The notes under the pieces were generated by a model that was given only the letters and a program-made list of their open reading frames with translations, did no database searches and was not told the DNA's origin. Shown in pieces: positions 1 through 8,293 of a stretch of 64,000 nt of DNA. The DNA is from Streptomyces gardneri. Lineage in GTDB: Bacteria; Actinomycetota; Actinomycetes; Streptomycetales; Streptomycetaceae. The stretch spans positions 1-64,000 of the forward strand of contig NZ_BJMN01000017.1 in assembly GCF_006539185.1 (NCBI RefSeq), given 5' to 3'. The position numbers and the translations under genes are program-made. Each line of letters starts with the position of its first letter. The first letter of the stretch is position 1.

Positions 1-951
1 CCCCCAGCCGATCGGCTTGACCGTCTTGTCGACGGGCACGGGGTGGGCCGCGGAGGGGAAGCGCTCGACGAGCGGGGTGGGGGTGCCCCAGCCGAGTTCC
101 GACTGGCCGGACATGATCAGCTGACGTCCGTCGGCCCCGGTGACCACACTCGGGTACCACCGGCCGACGGACATGTCCTTGTTCAGATACCACTCCTCCG
201 CCCAGGGGTCGAAGACCAGGGACAGCTTGGCCCCGGAGCCTCCGTTTCCGCCGAGGTTGCCGCCGAAGACGCCGAGCATGCCGTTAGGCAGGTAGGAGTG
301 GCCGGCGCAGAAGAACGGGGCCGGGCGGGGCTCGTTCTTGCCGTCGGGCATGTTGATGACCGGCGGCTTCTTCTCGGAGAACGCGCCGGGGCCGGTTCCC
401 TTCGCGGGGTCCCAGATCCAGGCGCGGCCGGCGTTCTCCTTGCCGATGGTGTTGGTGGGGGCCGGCTCCTTCTGCGGGTTGACCTCGATGCGCTCGAAGG
501 AGAACAGCAGGACCTTGCCGGTCGGCAGCAGCGCGATGTGGGCCGCGAAGTCAGGGGACTGGAAGTACTCGCGGAACCGGCCGAACTCGCCGGCGTCGAA
601 GTAGGCGTTGGCCTTCTCCTGAGAGGCGGTCAGTGACTTGAGCCGCTCTGTACGGGTGGTCTGCGGGTACTCGCCGACGTCGGCCAGTGCCTTCCGGGTG
701 CGGGCGTGCTCCTCGGCGTGCTCCGTGCCCAGTGTCGCCGCCTCGTCCGGGTCGACGGTGACCGGTGCGGTCGCCGCCCGGGAGGCGGGGCCGTAGGGAT
801 AGGCATCGCCCCCCTCGTCGTGACCGTTGTGGGCGAGTACGGGGCCTGCCGACGCCAGGGCCACCGACGCGGCCATCGCGGTGGCGGCGCAGACGGAGAT
901 CGCCGTGGCGAGCCGGCGGCGGGCGGGCGGGGGCGGACTGCTGCGGGACAT
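1..951 (-). CDS. Galactose oxidase-like copper radical oxidase, partial (C-terminal half outside window)
   Basis: Reads leftward off the window edge; 317 residues are present. The first ~42 residues look like a Sec signal (basic n-region, Ala-rich core, cut near VLAHN). The visible part fits the kelch-type galactose oxidase/GlxA fold (DUF1929): Cys215 in PFFCAGHS and Tyr266 in GRWYPSV occupy the places of the Cys-Tyr pair that cross-links to form the radical cofactor in galactose oxidase, and a Trp follows in SELGWG. The other copper ligands would lie in the missing part. Family members oxidise primary alcohols or aldehydes outside the cell and release H2O2. ATG 951 has AGGAG four bases upstream. 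It is divergent from a DyP peroxidase, which would consume H2O2. Family assignment is good; the substrate cannot be told. Confidence 0.75.
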   Translation of the reverse strand, partial: MSRSSPPPPARRRLATAISVCAATAMAASVALASAGPVLAHNGHDEGGDAYPYGPASRAATAPVTVDPDEAATLGTEHAEEHARTRKALADVGEYPQTTRTERLKSLTASQEKANAYFDAGEFGRFREYFQSPDFAAHIALLPTGKVLLFSFERIEVNPQKEPAPTNTIGKENAGRAWIWDPAKGTGPGAFSEKKPPVINMPDGKNEPRPAPFFCAGHSYLPNGMLGVFGGNLGGNGGSGAKLSLVFDPWAEEWYLNKDMSVGRWYPSVVTGADGRQLIMSGQSELGWGTPTPLVERFPSAAHPVPVDKTVKPIGWG

Positions 952-1296
952 GGGACTCCTTGCCGCGGAGGTGTGGGCGCGCCGGCCCCCGACCAGGGGA
1001 CACGTCGGAGGAGGGCGCGCCAGGACTGCCACCTGTTTACGCAGAGTGACAGGCTTCAGCTTTCCGGTGGGTCGCTCGGCTGTCACCCCGAGGCATGCAG
1101 GCGGGTGATCCCGAGCGCCGAAAGCGCTCCAACGCGCTTCGTGCGCCCCCCGACCAGCACGTTTGTGGAAAACAAACGGGTGATGGACGGCTCCGTCGGC
1201 CGGTCGGCCACCGGAGTCCCGCATGAGTGCCGCGTACTTTGCTGATTACTCCACGCGACAATGGTGTGGAGGTGTCGATCTTCTGGAGTGAGCACG
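952..1296. promoter_or_regulatory. Divergent intergenic region with inverted repeat 1160-1178
   Basis: No gene is visible between the copper oxidase and the DyP peroxidase. A perfect 7-bp inverted repeat, CGTTTGT-ggaaa-ACAAACG, lies at 1160-1178 in locally AT-richer DNA and could be an operator serving one or both divergent genes. No clear -10/-35 pair could be fixed. The regulatory role is inference. Confidence 0.3.
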
Positions 1297-3558
1297 GTGG
1301 ACGATCTCAAGTTGCGTGACAGCGACGACATCCAGGGCGATGTGATCGCCGGCTTCAAGAAGGACCAGATGACCCTGCTGTTCCTCAAGTTCGAGGACGA
1401 GGCGCGGGCGCGTACCTGGGTCAAAGGCTTGGAACCGCAGATCTCCACGACGCGGCAGGTGGCTACCTTCAACGCCGCCTTCAGCAAGGCCAGGAAGGCC
1501 TCGGCCGGCGACGACCCGAAGACGCTCAAGGCCACGTGGATCAACGTGAGCTTCACCTGCGCGGGTCTTCGGGAGTTGACCGGCAAGGACCCGCTGCCCT
1601 CTGTCAGGCCCGGGAGTGGCCTGGAGGCGTTCAAGCAGGGCTCGGCCAAGCGGGCGCTCGGGGACACCGGCGACAGCTCGCCGGAGATGTGGCTCTTCGG
1701 CAACGGCAAGGGGCAGGTCGTCCACGCCGTGCTCACCGTCGCCTCCGACACCGTCCAGGACCTCCAGGCGATGGTCAGGCAGCAGAGAGAGGCGTGCGCC
1801 GCGGCCAAGATCGTGATCGTGTTCCAGCAGGACGCCGCCACATTGCCCGGAAGCCGGAGGGGCAAGGAACACTTCGGATTCAAGGACGGCGTCAGCGAGC
1901 CCGGCGTGATCGGCTTCGACGAGCCGGACCCCGGCAAGCCCGAGTACGTCAAGGGCCATCACGGTACGCGGCTGATCCCGCCCGGCGAGTTCGTCGTCGG
2001 CCACGACCGGGTGGGCGGTGAGTCTCACGAGACACCCGACTGGGCCGACAACGGAACCTTTCAAGTGGTGCGGCGGCTCGGCCAGGACGTCCCGGGCTTC
2101 TGGTCCCAGGTCGCCGGGCAGCTGAAAGTGCTCAAGGAGGCCAAGGTCGTGCCCCCCGAGGCCACCTCGGAGTGGCTGGCGGCCCGCCTCGTCGGCCGGT
2201 GGCGCTCGGGGACCCCCGTCGCCACGTGCCCCAACGCCGACAGGCCCTCCAACGCGCTGGCCGGTGACGACAACGACTTCGGCTACCGCAACGATCCCGA
2301 GGGCTTCATCACCCCGCTCTTCTCGCACCTGCGCTGCACCAACCCCCGGGACGGCCTGCAGGAGAAGCCCGGCGATCCGCCGTTCAACGAGAATCCGGTG
2401 ATGGACCGACGGCGGATCATCCGCCGCGGCGCCCCGTACGGCGCGCCCTTCGATCCCGCCTCAGAGGGGCCCGGCGGGCCCGACGAGAAGCGCGGTCTGC
2501 TCTTCGTCTGCTATCAGTCGGACCTTGTGCAGCAGTTCGAGTTCATTCAGAAGGCGTGGATCGACAGCCCGGACTTTCCGCCCAACCGGCCCAACAAGCC
2601 CGGCCCCGACGGAATGGTCGGCGCCGCCGGCACGCTCAGCTACGAGAGCCCCGGCAAGACCACTCAGCTGAGCATGAGCCAGTTCGTCGTCACCGAGGGG
2701 TCCGTCTACGCCTTCGTCCCCTCGCTGACACTGCTACGACTGCTCGGTGACGGCAGGCTCACCGACAAGCCGCCCGCCGACGTCCGGCCGACCGACGCCT
2801 TCCTGCCCATCCCCGACATGCAGCGGATCAACGGCAAGAGCTGGTACTGGGCGTACGGGACGGGAGCCGACGGTGATGCCGTCTGCCGGACCCTCTCCAT
2901 CGCCGACGGGGACGAGCACACGGACGTCCGCGAACGCCCCGACCGGCCGCTGAGCACCTGGCCGTGCTACGCCGGGGTGAAGAAGGTCGACGCGATCCTG
3001 CCCGTCCCGGACGAGCAGCGGATCAACGGCCGCAGCCGGTTCTGGCTGTTCCACACCATCGAGGGCCGGCAGGTCTACCGGAAGATCTCGATCGCCGACG
3101 GCGCCGAGTCCGGACCGCTGGAGCGGTCCGCCGCGATCGACCTCCCGGACCGCTCGCTCTCCGCGTGGGTCTCCTTCAACGGCATCGAGAGTGTGGACGC
3201 CTTCCTGCCGGTCCCCGATATGCAGCGGGTCGACGGCAAGAGCTGGTACTGGGTGTTCCACACCGTGATGGACCGTCAGGTGTACCGTCTCGTCTCGGTC
3301 GCCGACGGCAGGATGCACCAGGACAACCTCGAACGCGGCGACCGCGGCCTCGACCTGTGGCGATCGCTCGCCGGGATCACGTGGGTCGACGAGTTCCTCG
3401 CGGTCCCCGACATGCAGAGGATCAACGGCATGAGTCTGTTCTGGGTTTTCCACCAGGACACGTACCGGATCATCGTGATCCGTGACGGCCACGGTCACGA
3501 GGACCAGGTCACGGTCGAGGACCGGCCGCTGACGATGTGGAGGTCCCTCACGGGCTGA
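1297..3558 (+). CDS. DyP-type (dye-decolorising) haem peroxidase with four C-terminal repeats
   Basis: About 753 residues. The N-terminal ~490 residues are a DyP peroxidase: the distal haem motif reads HFGFKDGVSEP (Asp near residue 197), followed by IIRRGAPYG, the LLFVCYQSD strand and the QFEFIQ helix typical of the family. No signal peptide is visible, unlike Tat-exported relatives. The last ~260 residues are unusual: four repeats of 65-69 residues, each opening with a variant of VDAFLPVPDMQRINGKS and continuing WYWVFH...VYR..SVADG. They look like blades or lobes of a beta-rich, possibly sugar-binding, domain. GTG 1297 has GGAG at 8-nt spacing; GTG 1288 and ATG 1261 are in-frame alternatives. 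The gene probably uses H2O2; the role of the repeats is unknown. Confidence 0.85.
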   Translation: MDDLKLRDSDDIQGDVIAGFKKDQMTLLFLKFEDEARARTWVKGLEPQISTTRQVATFNAAFSKARKASAGDDPKTLKATWINVSFTCAGLRELTGKDPLPSVRPGSGLEAFKQGSAKRALGDTGDSSPEMWLFGNGKGQVVHAVLTVASDTVQDLQAMVRQQREACAAAKIVIVFQQDAATLPGSRRGKEHFGFKDGVSEPGVIGFDEPDPGKPEYVKGHHGTRLIPPGEFVVGHDRVGGESHETPDWADNGTFQVVRRLGQDVPGFWSQVAGQLKVLKEAKVVPPEATSEWLAARLVGRWRSGTPVATCPNADRPSNALAGDDNDFGYRNDPEGFITPLFSHLRCTNPRDGLQEKPGDPPFNENPVMDRRRIIRRGAPYGAPFDPASEGPGGPDEKRGLLFVCYQSDLVQQFEFIQKAWIDSPDFPPNRPNKPGPDGMVGAAGTLSYESPGKTTQLSMSQFVVTEGSVYAFVPSLTLLRLLGDGRLTDKPPADVRPTDAFLPIPDMQRINGKSWYWAYGTGADGDAVCRTLSIADGDEHTDVRERPDRPLSTWPCYAGVKKVDAILPVPDEQRINGRSRFWLFHTIEGRQVYRKISIADGAESGPLERSAAIDLPDRSLSAWVSFNGIESVDAFLPVPDMQRVDGKSWYWVFHTVMDRQVYRLVSVADGRMHQDNLERGDRGLDLWRSLAGITWVDEFLAVPDMQRINGMSLFWVFHQDTYRIIVIRDGHGHEDQVTVEDRPLTMWRSLTG
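2782..3555 (+). repeat. Four tandem protein-coding repeats in the DyP C-terminus
   Basis: Repeat units begin near 2785, 2980, 3187 and 3379, giving steps of about 195-207 bp. The encoded units share (V/T)D(A/E)(F/I)L.VPD.QR(I/V)(N/D)G.S..W, an aromatic core, and close with a D.P/DR.L..W motif. The DNA copies have diverged, so this is an old intragenic expansion rather than a recent tandem duplication. Confidence 0.8.
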
Positions 3559-3808
3559 CCGGCGCCTTGTGACGCGACAGGAAGCCCGTGGGCCCGCCGG
3601 AGAGGGCGACCGTGCCGGGCGGTACGGAGATCGCCTGTTCCTGGGTCGTGGCGGATGCCATTGCCGGGCCGGTCGCGAGGGACGGGGCGATCAGGCCGTC
3701 TGCGGTCGCCGCGAGGGCGACCGCGGCGGCAACGGCGAGGGGCCGACCGGCGGGGCTGAGGCGGTTCAAGGGGAGTCCTCCCAGGCGCCCTGTGGTCGTG
3801 GCGTCCAA
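3548..3808 (-). pseudogene. N-terminal remnant of a secreted FG-GAP-type protein
   Basis: An 86-codon frame opening only with TTG. It has an Ala-rich hydrophobic segment and then VPPGTVALSGGPTGFLSR, which resembles the start of the mature part of secreted Streptomyces FG-GAP/VCBS repeat proteins. The frame stops inside the 3' end of the peroxidase gene, so the repeat region is gone. A 16-bp hairpin overlaps its start, leaving no normal ribosome site. I read it as a leftover 5' fragment; a free-standing small secreted protein is less likely. A C-terminal remnant of the same kind of protein lies at 56839-57640. Confidence 0.4.
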
Positions 3809-3825
3809 GCGCCACGACCACAGGG
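3788..3825. terminator. Perfect 16-bp hairpin, possible terminator
   Basis: Arms 3788-3803 and 3810-3825 are perfectly complementary (CCCTGTGGTCGTGGCG and its complement) around a 6-nt loop. No T-run follows, which is common for Streptomyces terminators. It lies 230 bp after the peroxidase stop and could end that transcript. Confidence 0.5.
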
Positions 3826-4176
3826 ACTCGTGACGGCGGTTCAGGGTTACGGCCGTTCGGAAGACTCCCTTCGGCGTCTGAGGCGGACGTGTGTCTGGGG
3901 CAAGGCCACCCAGCCCGGGAAGAAGTCACGAGGCAGGCGTTCGATCCCGCGCGCCGGTCGGGATTCGGGCGTGCTGATGCGTACGCCTCGTCTCCGCCGA
4001 CGGATCGCCGCCGGTCTTGCGCACGCAGGGGCTAAGGGGCGGAACCTCAGGTTGCGGGGCCTTTGCTGCTGCGGTCCGCAGATCGGACGCCGACTGGGGT
4101 GAGAGCCCTTGGAAGGTCCCATCCGGAGTCCGCCCGCCTTGTCTGCCGGGCCGTGGGCGGCCTGGCAGGTGGTTTC
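3826..4176. other. Gap without a recognisable gene
   Basis: About 350 bp between the hairpin and the end of the next leftward gene. Reading frames here show no family similarity I recognise, and no convincing regulatory site was seen. Confidence 0.5.
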
Positions 4177-4887
4177 TCAGGAGGTGGGCCGGTCCAGGTG
4201 CCGCTTCAAACGGACGTCGGTCACGCTGAAGTCCTGCGGTGCGCCGAACGCCTCGACCATGACGCCGTGGCCGATGTAGGTGACCTCCAGGGCCAGGCGT
4301 CCGGCTCCCACGCGCAGGTCGAGCCTCGCCACGGGCTTGCCCGCGAAGTTCGGCATGCGGTGGATCCGCGCTCCGGGGTACTCCAGGCCCGTCAGCCCGG
4401 CCCGCATCTGCTCGTACGTGGCCGTCTCCTTTCCGGCGAACGCCTTGCGGATCCGCAGCTGGTGCCGCTGGGCGGCGCACTGCTCCGTCGTGGTCAGCGG
4501 CACCGGGTCGGACAGGACGGGCTGGGTGGAGTCGGGGGTCGGTTCCGATGTCACGTGGCCGACGGCGCTGAAGACCCTCGGTTCGCAGCTCTGCCCGATG
4601 AGGTTGGCCAGCTCCAGGAACCGTGCCTCGGCCACTCGGGCACTCGTCAGGACGGTGGCCGCCCGGGCGGTCCGCGCGGCGGAGGCACGGGCGGAAACGC
4701 GGACGGCGGCGTTGACGGCGGAGGCGCGAGCCGAGGGGGCGGAGGCGGCATTGGTGGTGGCGGAGGCGCGCGGGGCGGTGACCTGGGTGGTGGCGGCGTG
4801 GGCGCTCTGGGTGCCGAGGGCGGCCAGGACGACGACGCTGCCGAGTGCGGCGGTGAGCAGGGGCTTCGGGAGGAGAATCGATCGCAT
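4177..4887 (-). CDS. Secreted protein of unknown function
   Basis: 236 residues. An N-terminal signal peptide (LLPKPLLTAALGSVVVLAALG then AHA cut site) is followed by an Ala/Ser/Arg-rich low-complexity stretch to about residue 85 and a more ordered C-terminal domain containing a Cys pair (GQSCEPR, EQCAAQR) and a GARIHRMPNF-type segment. No family recognised. The Cys residues could form one disulphide outside the cell. It stands alone. ATG 4887 is the only start that gives the signal peptide. Confidence 0.65.
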   Translation of the reverse strand: MRSILLPKPLLTAALGSVVVLAALGTQSAHAATTQVTAPRASATTNAASAPSARASAVNAAVRVSARASAARTARAATVLTSARVAEARFLELANLIGQSCEPRVFSAVGHVTSEPTPDSTQPVLSDPVPLTTTEQCAAQRHQLRIRKAFAGKETATYEQMRAGLTGLEYPGARIHRMPNFAGKPVARLDLRVGAGRLALEVTYIGHGVMVEAFGAPQDFSVTDVRLKRHLDRPTS

Positions 4888-4980
4888 GCCGATACCTTGC
4901 TGGCCGGTGGCCTCCGGCCGCCTGAGTAGTCGTACTCATTCCGCCGGAAGATCGACTCAGGCTCTTCGTTCCACGCCCTG

Positions 4981-5697
4981 GTGGCGGCAGCGTGGCTTGC
5001 AGGGGAGACCCGAGTGTCCGCGCTCGCCGAGGCAGCCCGCACCTCCCGCCCCACCATCTACGCCGATCTCCGGTCCCAGGGGATCGACCCCGACGCCCGG
5101 CCCATGAAAGAGGTCCCCATGGCTACGGTGACCATCGACGGCCTGACCGGAACCGACGTGGAAGCCGACGGCCGAACCATCTTGAACGCCGCCCACCGCT
5201 ATGTCGCCGACCACCCCGACGGCGCCGGCAACAGCGAGTTCCAGGCCGACCTCGTCCAACTCTCCTAAGCGCTGGCCGCCTACAACTTCATCTGCCCGCG
5301 GCACGCCGCCGAACCGGCCGCGCGCCACGGCCGTGACCGAGCCCTCCACCTCGTCGAGGTCCGCCGGAAGGCCCTGAGCACGGCTACCGCGTGGCATGCC
5401 GCCCACCACTCCTATGTCGTCGCGGTCGACACAGCCCGCACCGCCATCGGTACCTGGGCCGATGCCGCCCGCGAGGCCGGCAAGTACTGGTTGCCCGACC
5501 AGGACTCCGAGGAGGCCTACGAGCAGCGGGTCCTGACCGCCGGTCACCGGTCCGTCGAGAGCCTGACCACCGACGTCGACACCGAGTCCCAGCGCCTGGC
5601 CGAGGAGCTCACCACCCTGCACAAGCAGCGCCTCGCGCTCGCCGAAGCCACCGCGAGACGGTTAGGCTGCTGGCCCTGTTTGTCGAGGTGGGCGCGG
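4981..5697 (+). pseudogene. Helix-turn-helix/unknown gene interrupted by an in-frame TAA
   Basis: One continuous reading frame is broken only by TAA at 5266-5268. The first part (from about 4981) contains a short helix-turn-helix-like stretch, EAARTSRPTIYADLRS. An internal ATG at 5119 has a good ribosome site (AAAGAGG, 5-nt gap) and starts a second unit (VTIDGLTGTDVEADG). After the TAA the frame continues for about 140 Ala/Glu-rich, helix-forming residues (RHAAEPAARHGRDRALHLVE to TTLHKQRLALAEA) before running into the end of the facing gene. The original start is not visible. It resembles plasmid- or ICE-borne hypothetical proteins. Nonsense mutation is the simplest reading. Confidence 0.5.
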
Positions 5698-5701
5698 GCG
5701 G

Positions 5702-6091
5702 TCAGGCGTCAGGGTCGACTTCGGGGTGCGTGTATCGCACGGGCTTGCCCAGCGACCGGGCGTAGGCGATTTCGGCTCGGGTGCTGTCTCCGATGTAGTC
5801 GCCGACTACGAGCACCTCATCAGCGAGCCGGATCTTCGCCCGGTGCAGATCGTCGAGTCGAACCTTCAGTGCCTCGGCCTCGACTGGATCGGACCAAAGT
5901 TTGTGCGGTGACTTCATGTCACAGCCCGGTTTGACGACGATCTTTCCGTCTTTGGTCTCCCGTAGATCGGCCTCGTTCATCTCGCTCATGAAGCGGGTGG
6001 AGCCGCAGATCACGACGATAGGAGGGAGGCTCAACAGCTTCTTTGCGTCGGCGAGCTTCTCCTCGGGCGTGAGCAGGTGCGGGTGTGACAC
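5702..6091 (-). CDS. Nucleoside 2-deoxyribosyltransferase-like / DUF4406-type protein
   Basis: 129 residues. The core IVVICGSTRF opens a small Rossmann-like fold, and LADEVLVVGDYIGDSTRAEIAYARSLGKPV matches the C-terminal half of the nucleoside deoxyribosyltransferase/DUF4406 family, where Asp and Glu of such a stretch bind substrate. Relatives are often phage- or plasmid-borne and may clip or transfer nucleoside bases. The start is set by AGGAGG just upstream of GTG 6091; a longer in-frame extension to 6316 has no ribosome site. Substrate is unknown; the fold assignment is moderately sure. Confidence 0.65.
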   Translation of the reverse strand: MSHPHLLTPEEKLADAKKLLSLPPIVVICGSTRFMSEMNEADLRETKDGKIVVKPGCDMKSPHKLWSDPVEAEALKVRLDDLHRAKIRLADEVLVVGDYIGDSTRAEIAYARSLGKPVRYTHPEVDPDA

Positions 6092-6334
6092 TGGTTCCTC
6101 CTGGTGGTGTGGTCCAAGGGGTGTCTGCGGAGACGAGGACGAGGCTGCCCAAGATCGTTTTATTCGTTGCGGGTGGAGATCGGTCCCGACGGCGGTGCGG
6201 TCAAGACGAGTGTCGAGGACTGGGCGTTCGACGCTCCGTTCGATCTTCATGATCCGTAGTACTTGGCCATGGCGATCGGCCGTGACGACTTCGTGGCGGC
6301 GTGGCCGCGAGCTCATCGAGCGCCCGAAGGTTGA

Positions 6335-6763
6335 TCAGTCGGACGCCTCAACTTGGCATGAAGGCTGACATCCGGGGCGCAATGACCGTACGGCGGTGGC
6401 CAGCGTCACCTCAGTCCCGTCGCTCCAAGTGCAGACCTCCAACGAAGAGAGGTAGCCGCCCTGCGCGAAGACCAGGACCTCGCCCGGGCACTCTCCGTCT
6501 TCCGTGAAGATGAGGACCTCGGCCGCCACCACAGTGCCTGGGCCGGATGGCGCCGGCTCCACCGCGTGTGTGTCGAGATCGAAGTACGCGGTGCCGCAGC
6601 CACACGTGCAGCGGCCTTGCACGCGGATGTGCGGCACCTGCCGACGAAGTGCGAGGTGGACCGGATCGTCCTTGCGGAGGACTGCCTCCAGCACGAGGGC
6701 TACATCAGCGGGCAGTGTCTCCGTCACCTCGTCACCGTATCCCGCTCCCAGATGCGTCCACAC
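6335..6763 (-). CDS. Conserved hypothetical protein with CxCxC motif
   Basis: About 142 residues from GTG 6763 (GTG 6727 is an alternative). The centre carries GRCTCGCGTAYFDL, a tight cysteine cluster that could hold zinc or another metal, then beta-rich segments (VLIFTEDGECPGEVLVFA, LEVCTWSDG). No signal peptide or membrane segment. It resembles small uncharacterised actinomycete proteins; function not known. It is divergent from the glyoxalase-fold gene at 6997. Confidence 0.6.
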   Translation of the reverse strand: MWTHLGAGYGDEVTETLPADVALVLEAVLRKDDPVHLALRRQVPHIRVQGRCTCGCGTAYFDLDTHAVEPAPSGPGTVVAAEVLIFTEDGECPGEVLVFAQGGYLSSLEVCTWSDGTEVTLATAVRSLRPGCQPSCQVEASD

Positions 6764-6996
6764 GCGGTACCTGGGCGCCGGATTCGCCGCTGATCGGGCC
6801 GGTACCGCGAGGTGCCCGGAGACGGCGGGACGGCCGGGGGGAAGCACCCCGGCGGGGTCGTCGGCCCGGGCGCGTGGCCGATGCCCGGACCGGTGCGCGC
6901 GGCCCTGCATCGGGGCGGCGCGCGAGCGGCCGACGGGCGAGGGTTGGGGTCCGGTGCGAGCCTGGGGGCGTACCGCCTCTGCGAAAGGTCATCACC

Positions 6997-7794
6997 ATGA
7001 TCACCACTGACTTCGTACCCGGCTCGCCCTGCTGGCTCGACCTCGGCGCCCCCGACGTCGGGGCCGCCGCGGCCTTCTACGGCGGCGTGCTCGGCTGGGA
7101 GTACGAGTCCATGGGGGAGTCGGAGGAGATTGAAGGCGGGATGTTCCGCAAGGACGGGAAGATCGTCGCCGGGCTCGGCAAGCTCACCGAGGAGGGCGCC
7201 CGTTCCGCCTGGATGATCTACTACAGCGTCACCGACGCGGACGCCACGACCCGGGCGGTCGAGCAGGCGGGCGGCACGGTCCGGGTGGCCCCGATGGACC
7301 TCGACGAGTGGGGCCGCATGGCGCAGTACAGCGACCCGCTGGGCGGACAGTTCGCCGTGTGGCAGCCGGGAACGAACAAGGGCGTCGATCTGGTCGACAA
7401 GCCGGGTTCACTGTCCTGGACGGAGTTGTACACGACCGACGCCGCGGCCGCCAAGGAGTTCTACGGCGCCGTCTTCGGCTGGCAGTTCAGCGACATGGAA
7501 CTGCCCGGCGGTGGGGGCACGTACGCCCTGATCACCCCCGCCGGACTCCCCGAGGAGCGGATGCACGGCGGCCTCATGCAGCTGAGCGAGGCGGACCTCG
7601 CCCTCGCGCACGGGCGGCCGTACTGGCACCCCGTCTTCGCCGTCGACGACTGCGACGCCGCGGTCGCCAGGGTCACCGCGAGGGGCGGAAACGTCCAGAT
7701 GGGACCGGACGACGCGGAGGGCGTCGGCCGGCTCGCCGTCTGTCTCGACCCGTCGAACGCCGACTTCGTGGTCCTCGCCCCGGTCGCCGGCTGA
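6997..7794 (+). CDS. VOC-superfamily (glyoxalase/dioxygenase fold) protein, two domains
   Basis: 265 residues made of two VOC modules (about 5-125 and 135-260). Each has the paired betaalphabetabetabeta pattern: PCWLDLGAPDVGAAAAFYG and LSWTELYTTDAAAAKEFYG open the modules, and YSDPLGGQFAVWQP and CLDPSNADFVVLAP close them. Such two-domain proteins include hydroxylases and antibiotic-binding proteins, but most are uncharacterised. ATG 6997 has GAAAGG 8 nt upstream; upstream in-frame sequence lies over the opposite gene and is not coding. Cytoplasmic; ligand unknown. Confidence 0.85.
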   Translation: MITTDFVPGSPCWLDLGAPDVGAAAAFYGGVLGWEYESMGESEEIEGGMFRKDGKIVAGLGKLTEEGARSAWMIYYSVTDADATTRAVEQAGGTVRVAPMDLDEWGRMAQYSDPLGGQFAVWQPGTNKGVDLVDKPGSLSWTELYTTDAAAAKEFYGAVFGWQFSDMELPGGGGTYALITPAGLPEERMHGGLMQLSEADLALAHGRPYWHPVFAVDDCDAAVARVTARGGNVQMGPDDAEGVGRLAVCLDPSNADFVVLAPVAG

Positions 7795-7854
7795 GCCGGG
7801 CGGCCGACCCGGGAGGCCGGGTGGCCGGGTAGGGCGCCCGACTTCCGGTTTGGC

Positions 7855-8235
7855 TCAGCGGCCCAGTTGCGCGTCCAGCCACTGGACGATCTCCGGGGTC
7901 ACCGGGTCGGTGATGTCGGCGAACTCCTCGTGCTTCTTCAGGAACTTCGCCACGTACGGGCAGACCGGCACGATCCGCATCCCGGAGGCGCGCACGTCGG
8001 TCAGGGCCTGCTCGACCAGGGTCGAGGCGAGGCCCTGGCCCGCGTAGGCGTCGTCGATCTCGGTGTGGAAGAAGACACGCCGGTCGTCGCGGTCGCGGTA
8101 CGCCGTGAGGCCGGCGCGCCGGTCGTCGACCAGGATCTCGTAACGGTGGCGGGGGTCGACGCGACGGACGACGGGGGTGCGGCCCTCCCGCCCGGTCTCC
8201 TGCGCGGTTCCCTGCTCGGGCTTCTGCTCGCTCAT
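7855..8235 (-). CDS. GNAT-family N-acetyltransferase (short, YidJ-like)
   Basis: 126 residues. After a charged N-terminus, the chain follows the compact GNAT fold: YEILVDDRRAGLTAYRD, VFFHTEIDDAYAGQGLASTLVEQAL (acetyl-CoA pyrophosphate loop, Q-G-L-A) and RIVPVCPYVAKFL. This short type acts on unknown small molecules or protein amines. It is convergent with the VOC gene and lies downstream of the pirin gene on the same strand (about 60 bp gap), so co-transcription is possible. Confidence 0.85.
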   Translation of the reverse strand: MSEQKPEQGTAQETGREGRTPVVRRVDPRHRYEILVDDRRAGLTAYRDRDDRRVFFHTEIDDAYAGQGLASTLVEQALTDVRASGMRIVPVCPYVAKFLKKHEEFADITDPVTPEIVQWLDAQLGR

Positions 8236-8293
8236 GATCTGCCTTGTCTGCGTCGGGGGTCGGTGGGGATCGGGGTCGGGTCCGGGGCGCGGG

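Noticed and set aside
43..636. Long rightward frame opposite the copper oxidase gene
   Set aside because: Composition is Gly/Val/Ala/Arg-rich without motifs; the minus-strand frame gives a clear oxidase with signal peptide and cofactor residues.
1246..2328. Long leftward frames opposite the DyP gene
   Set aside because: Antisense shadows of a GC3-rich gene; no family features, while the plus strand has intact peroxidase motifs.
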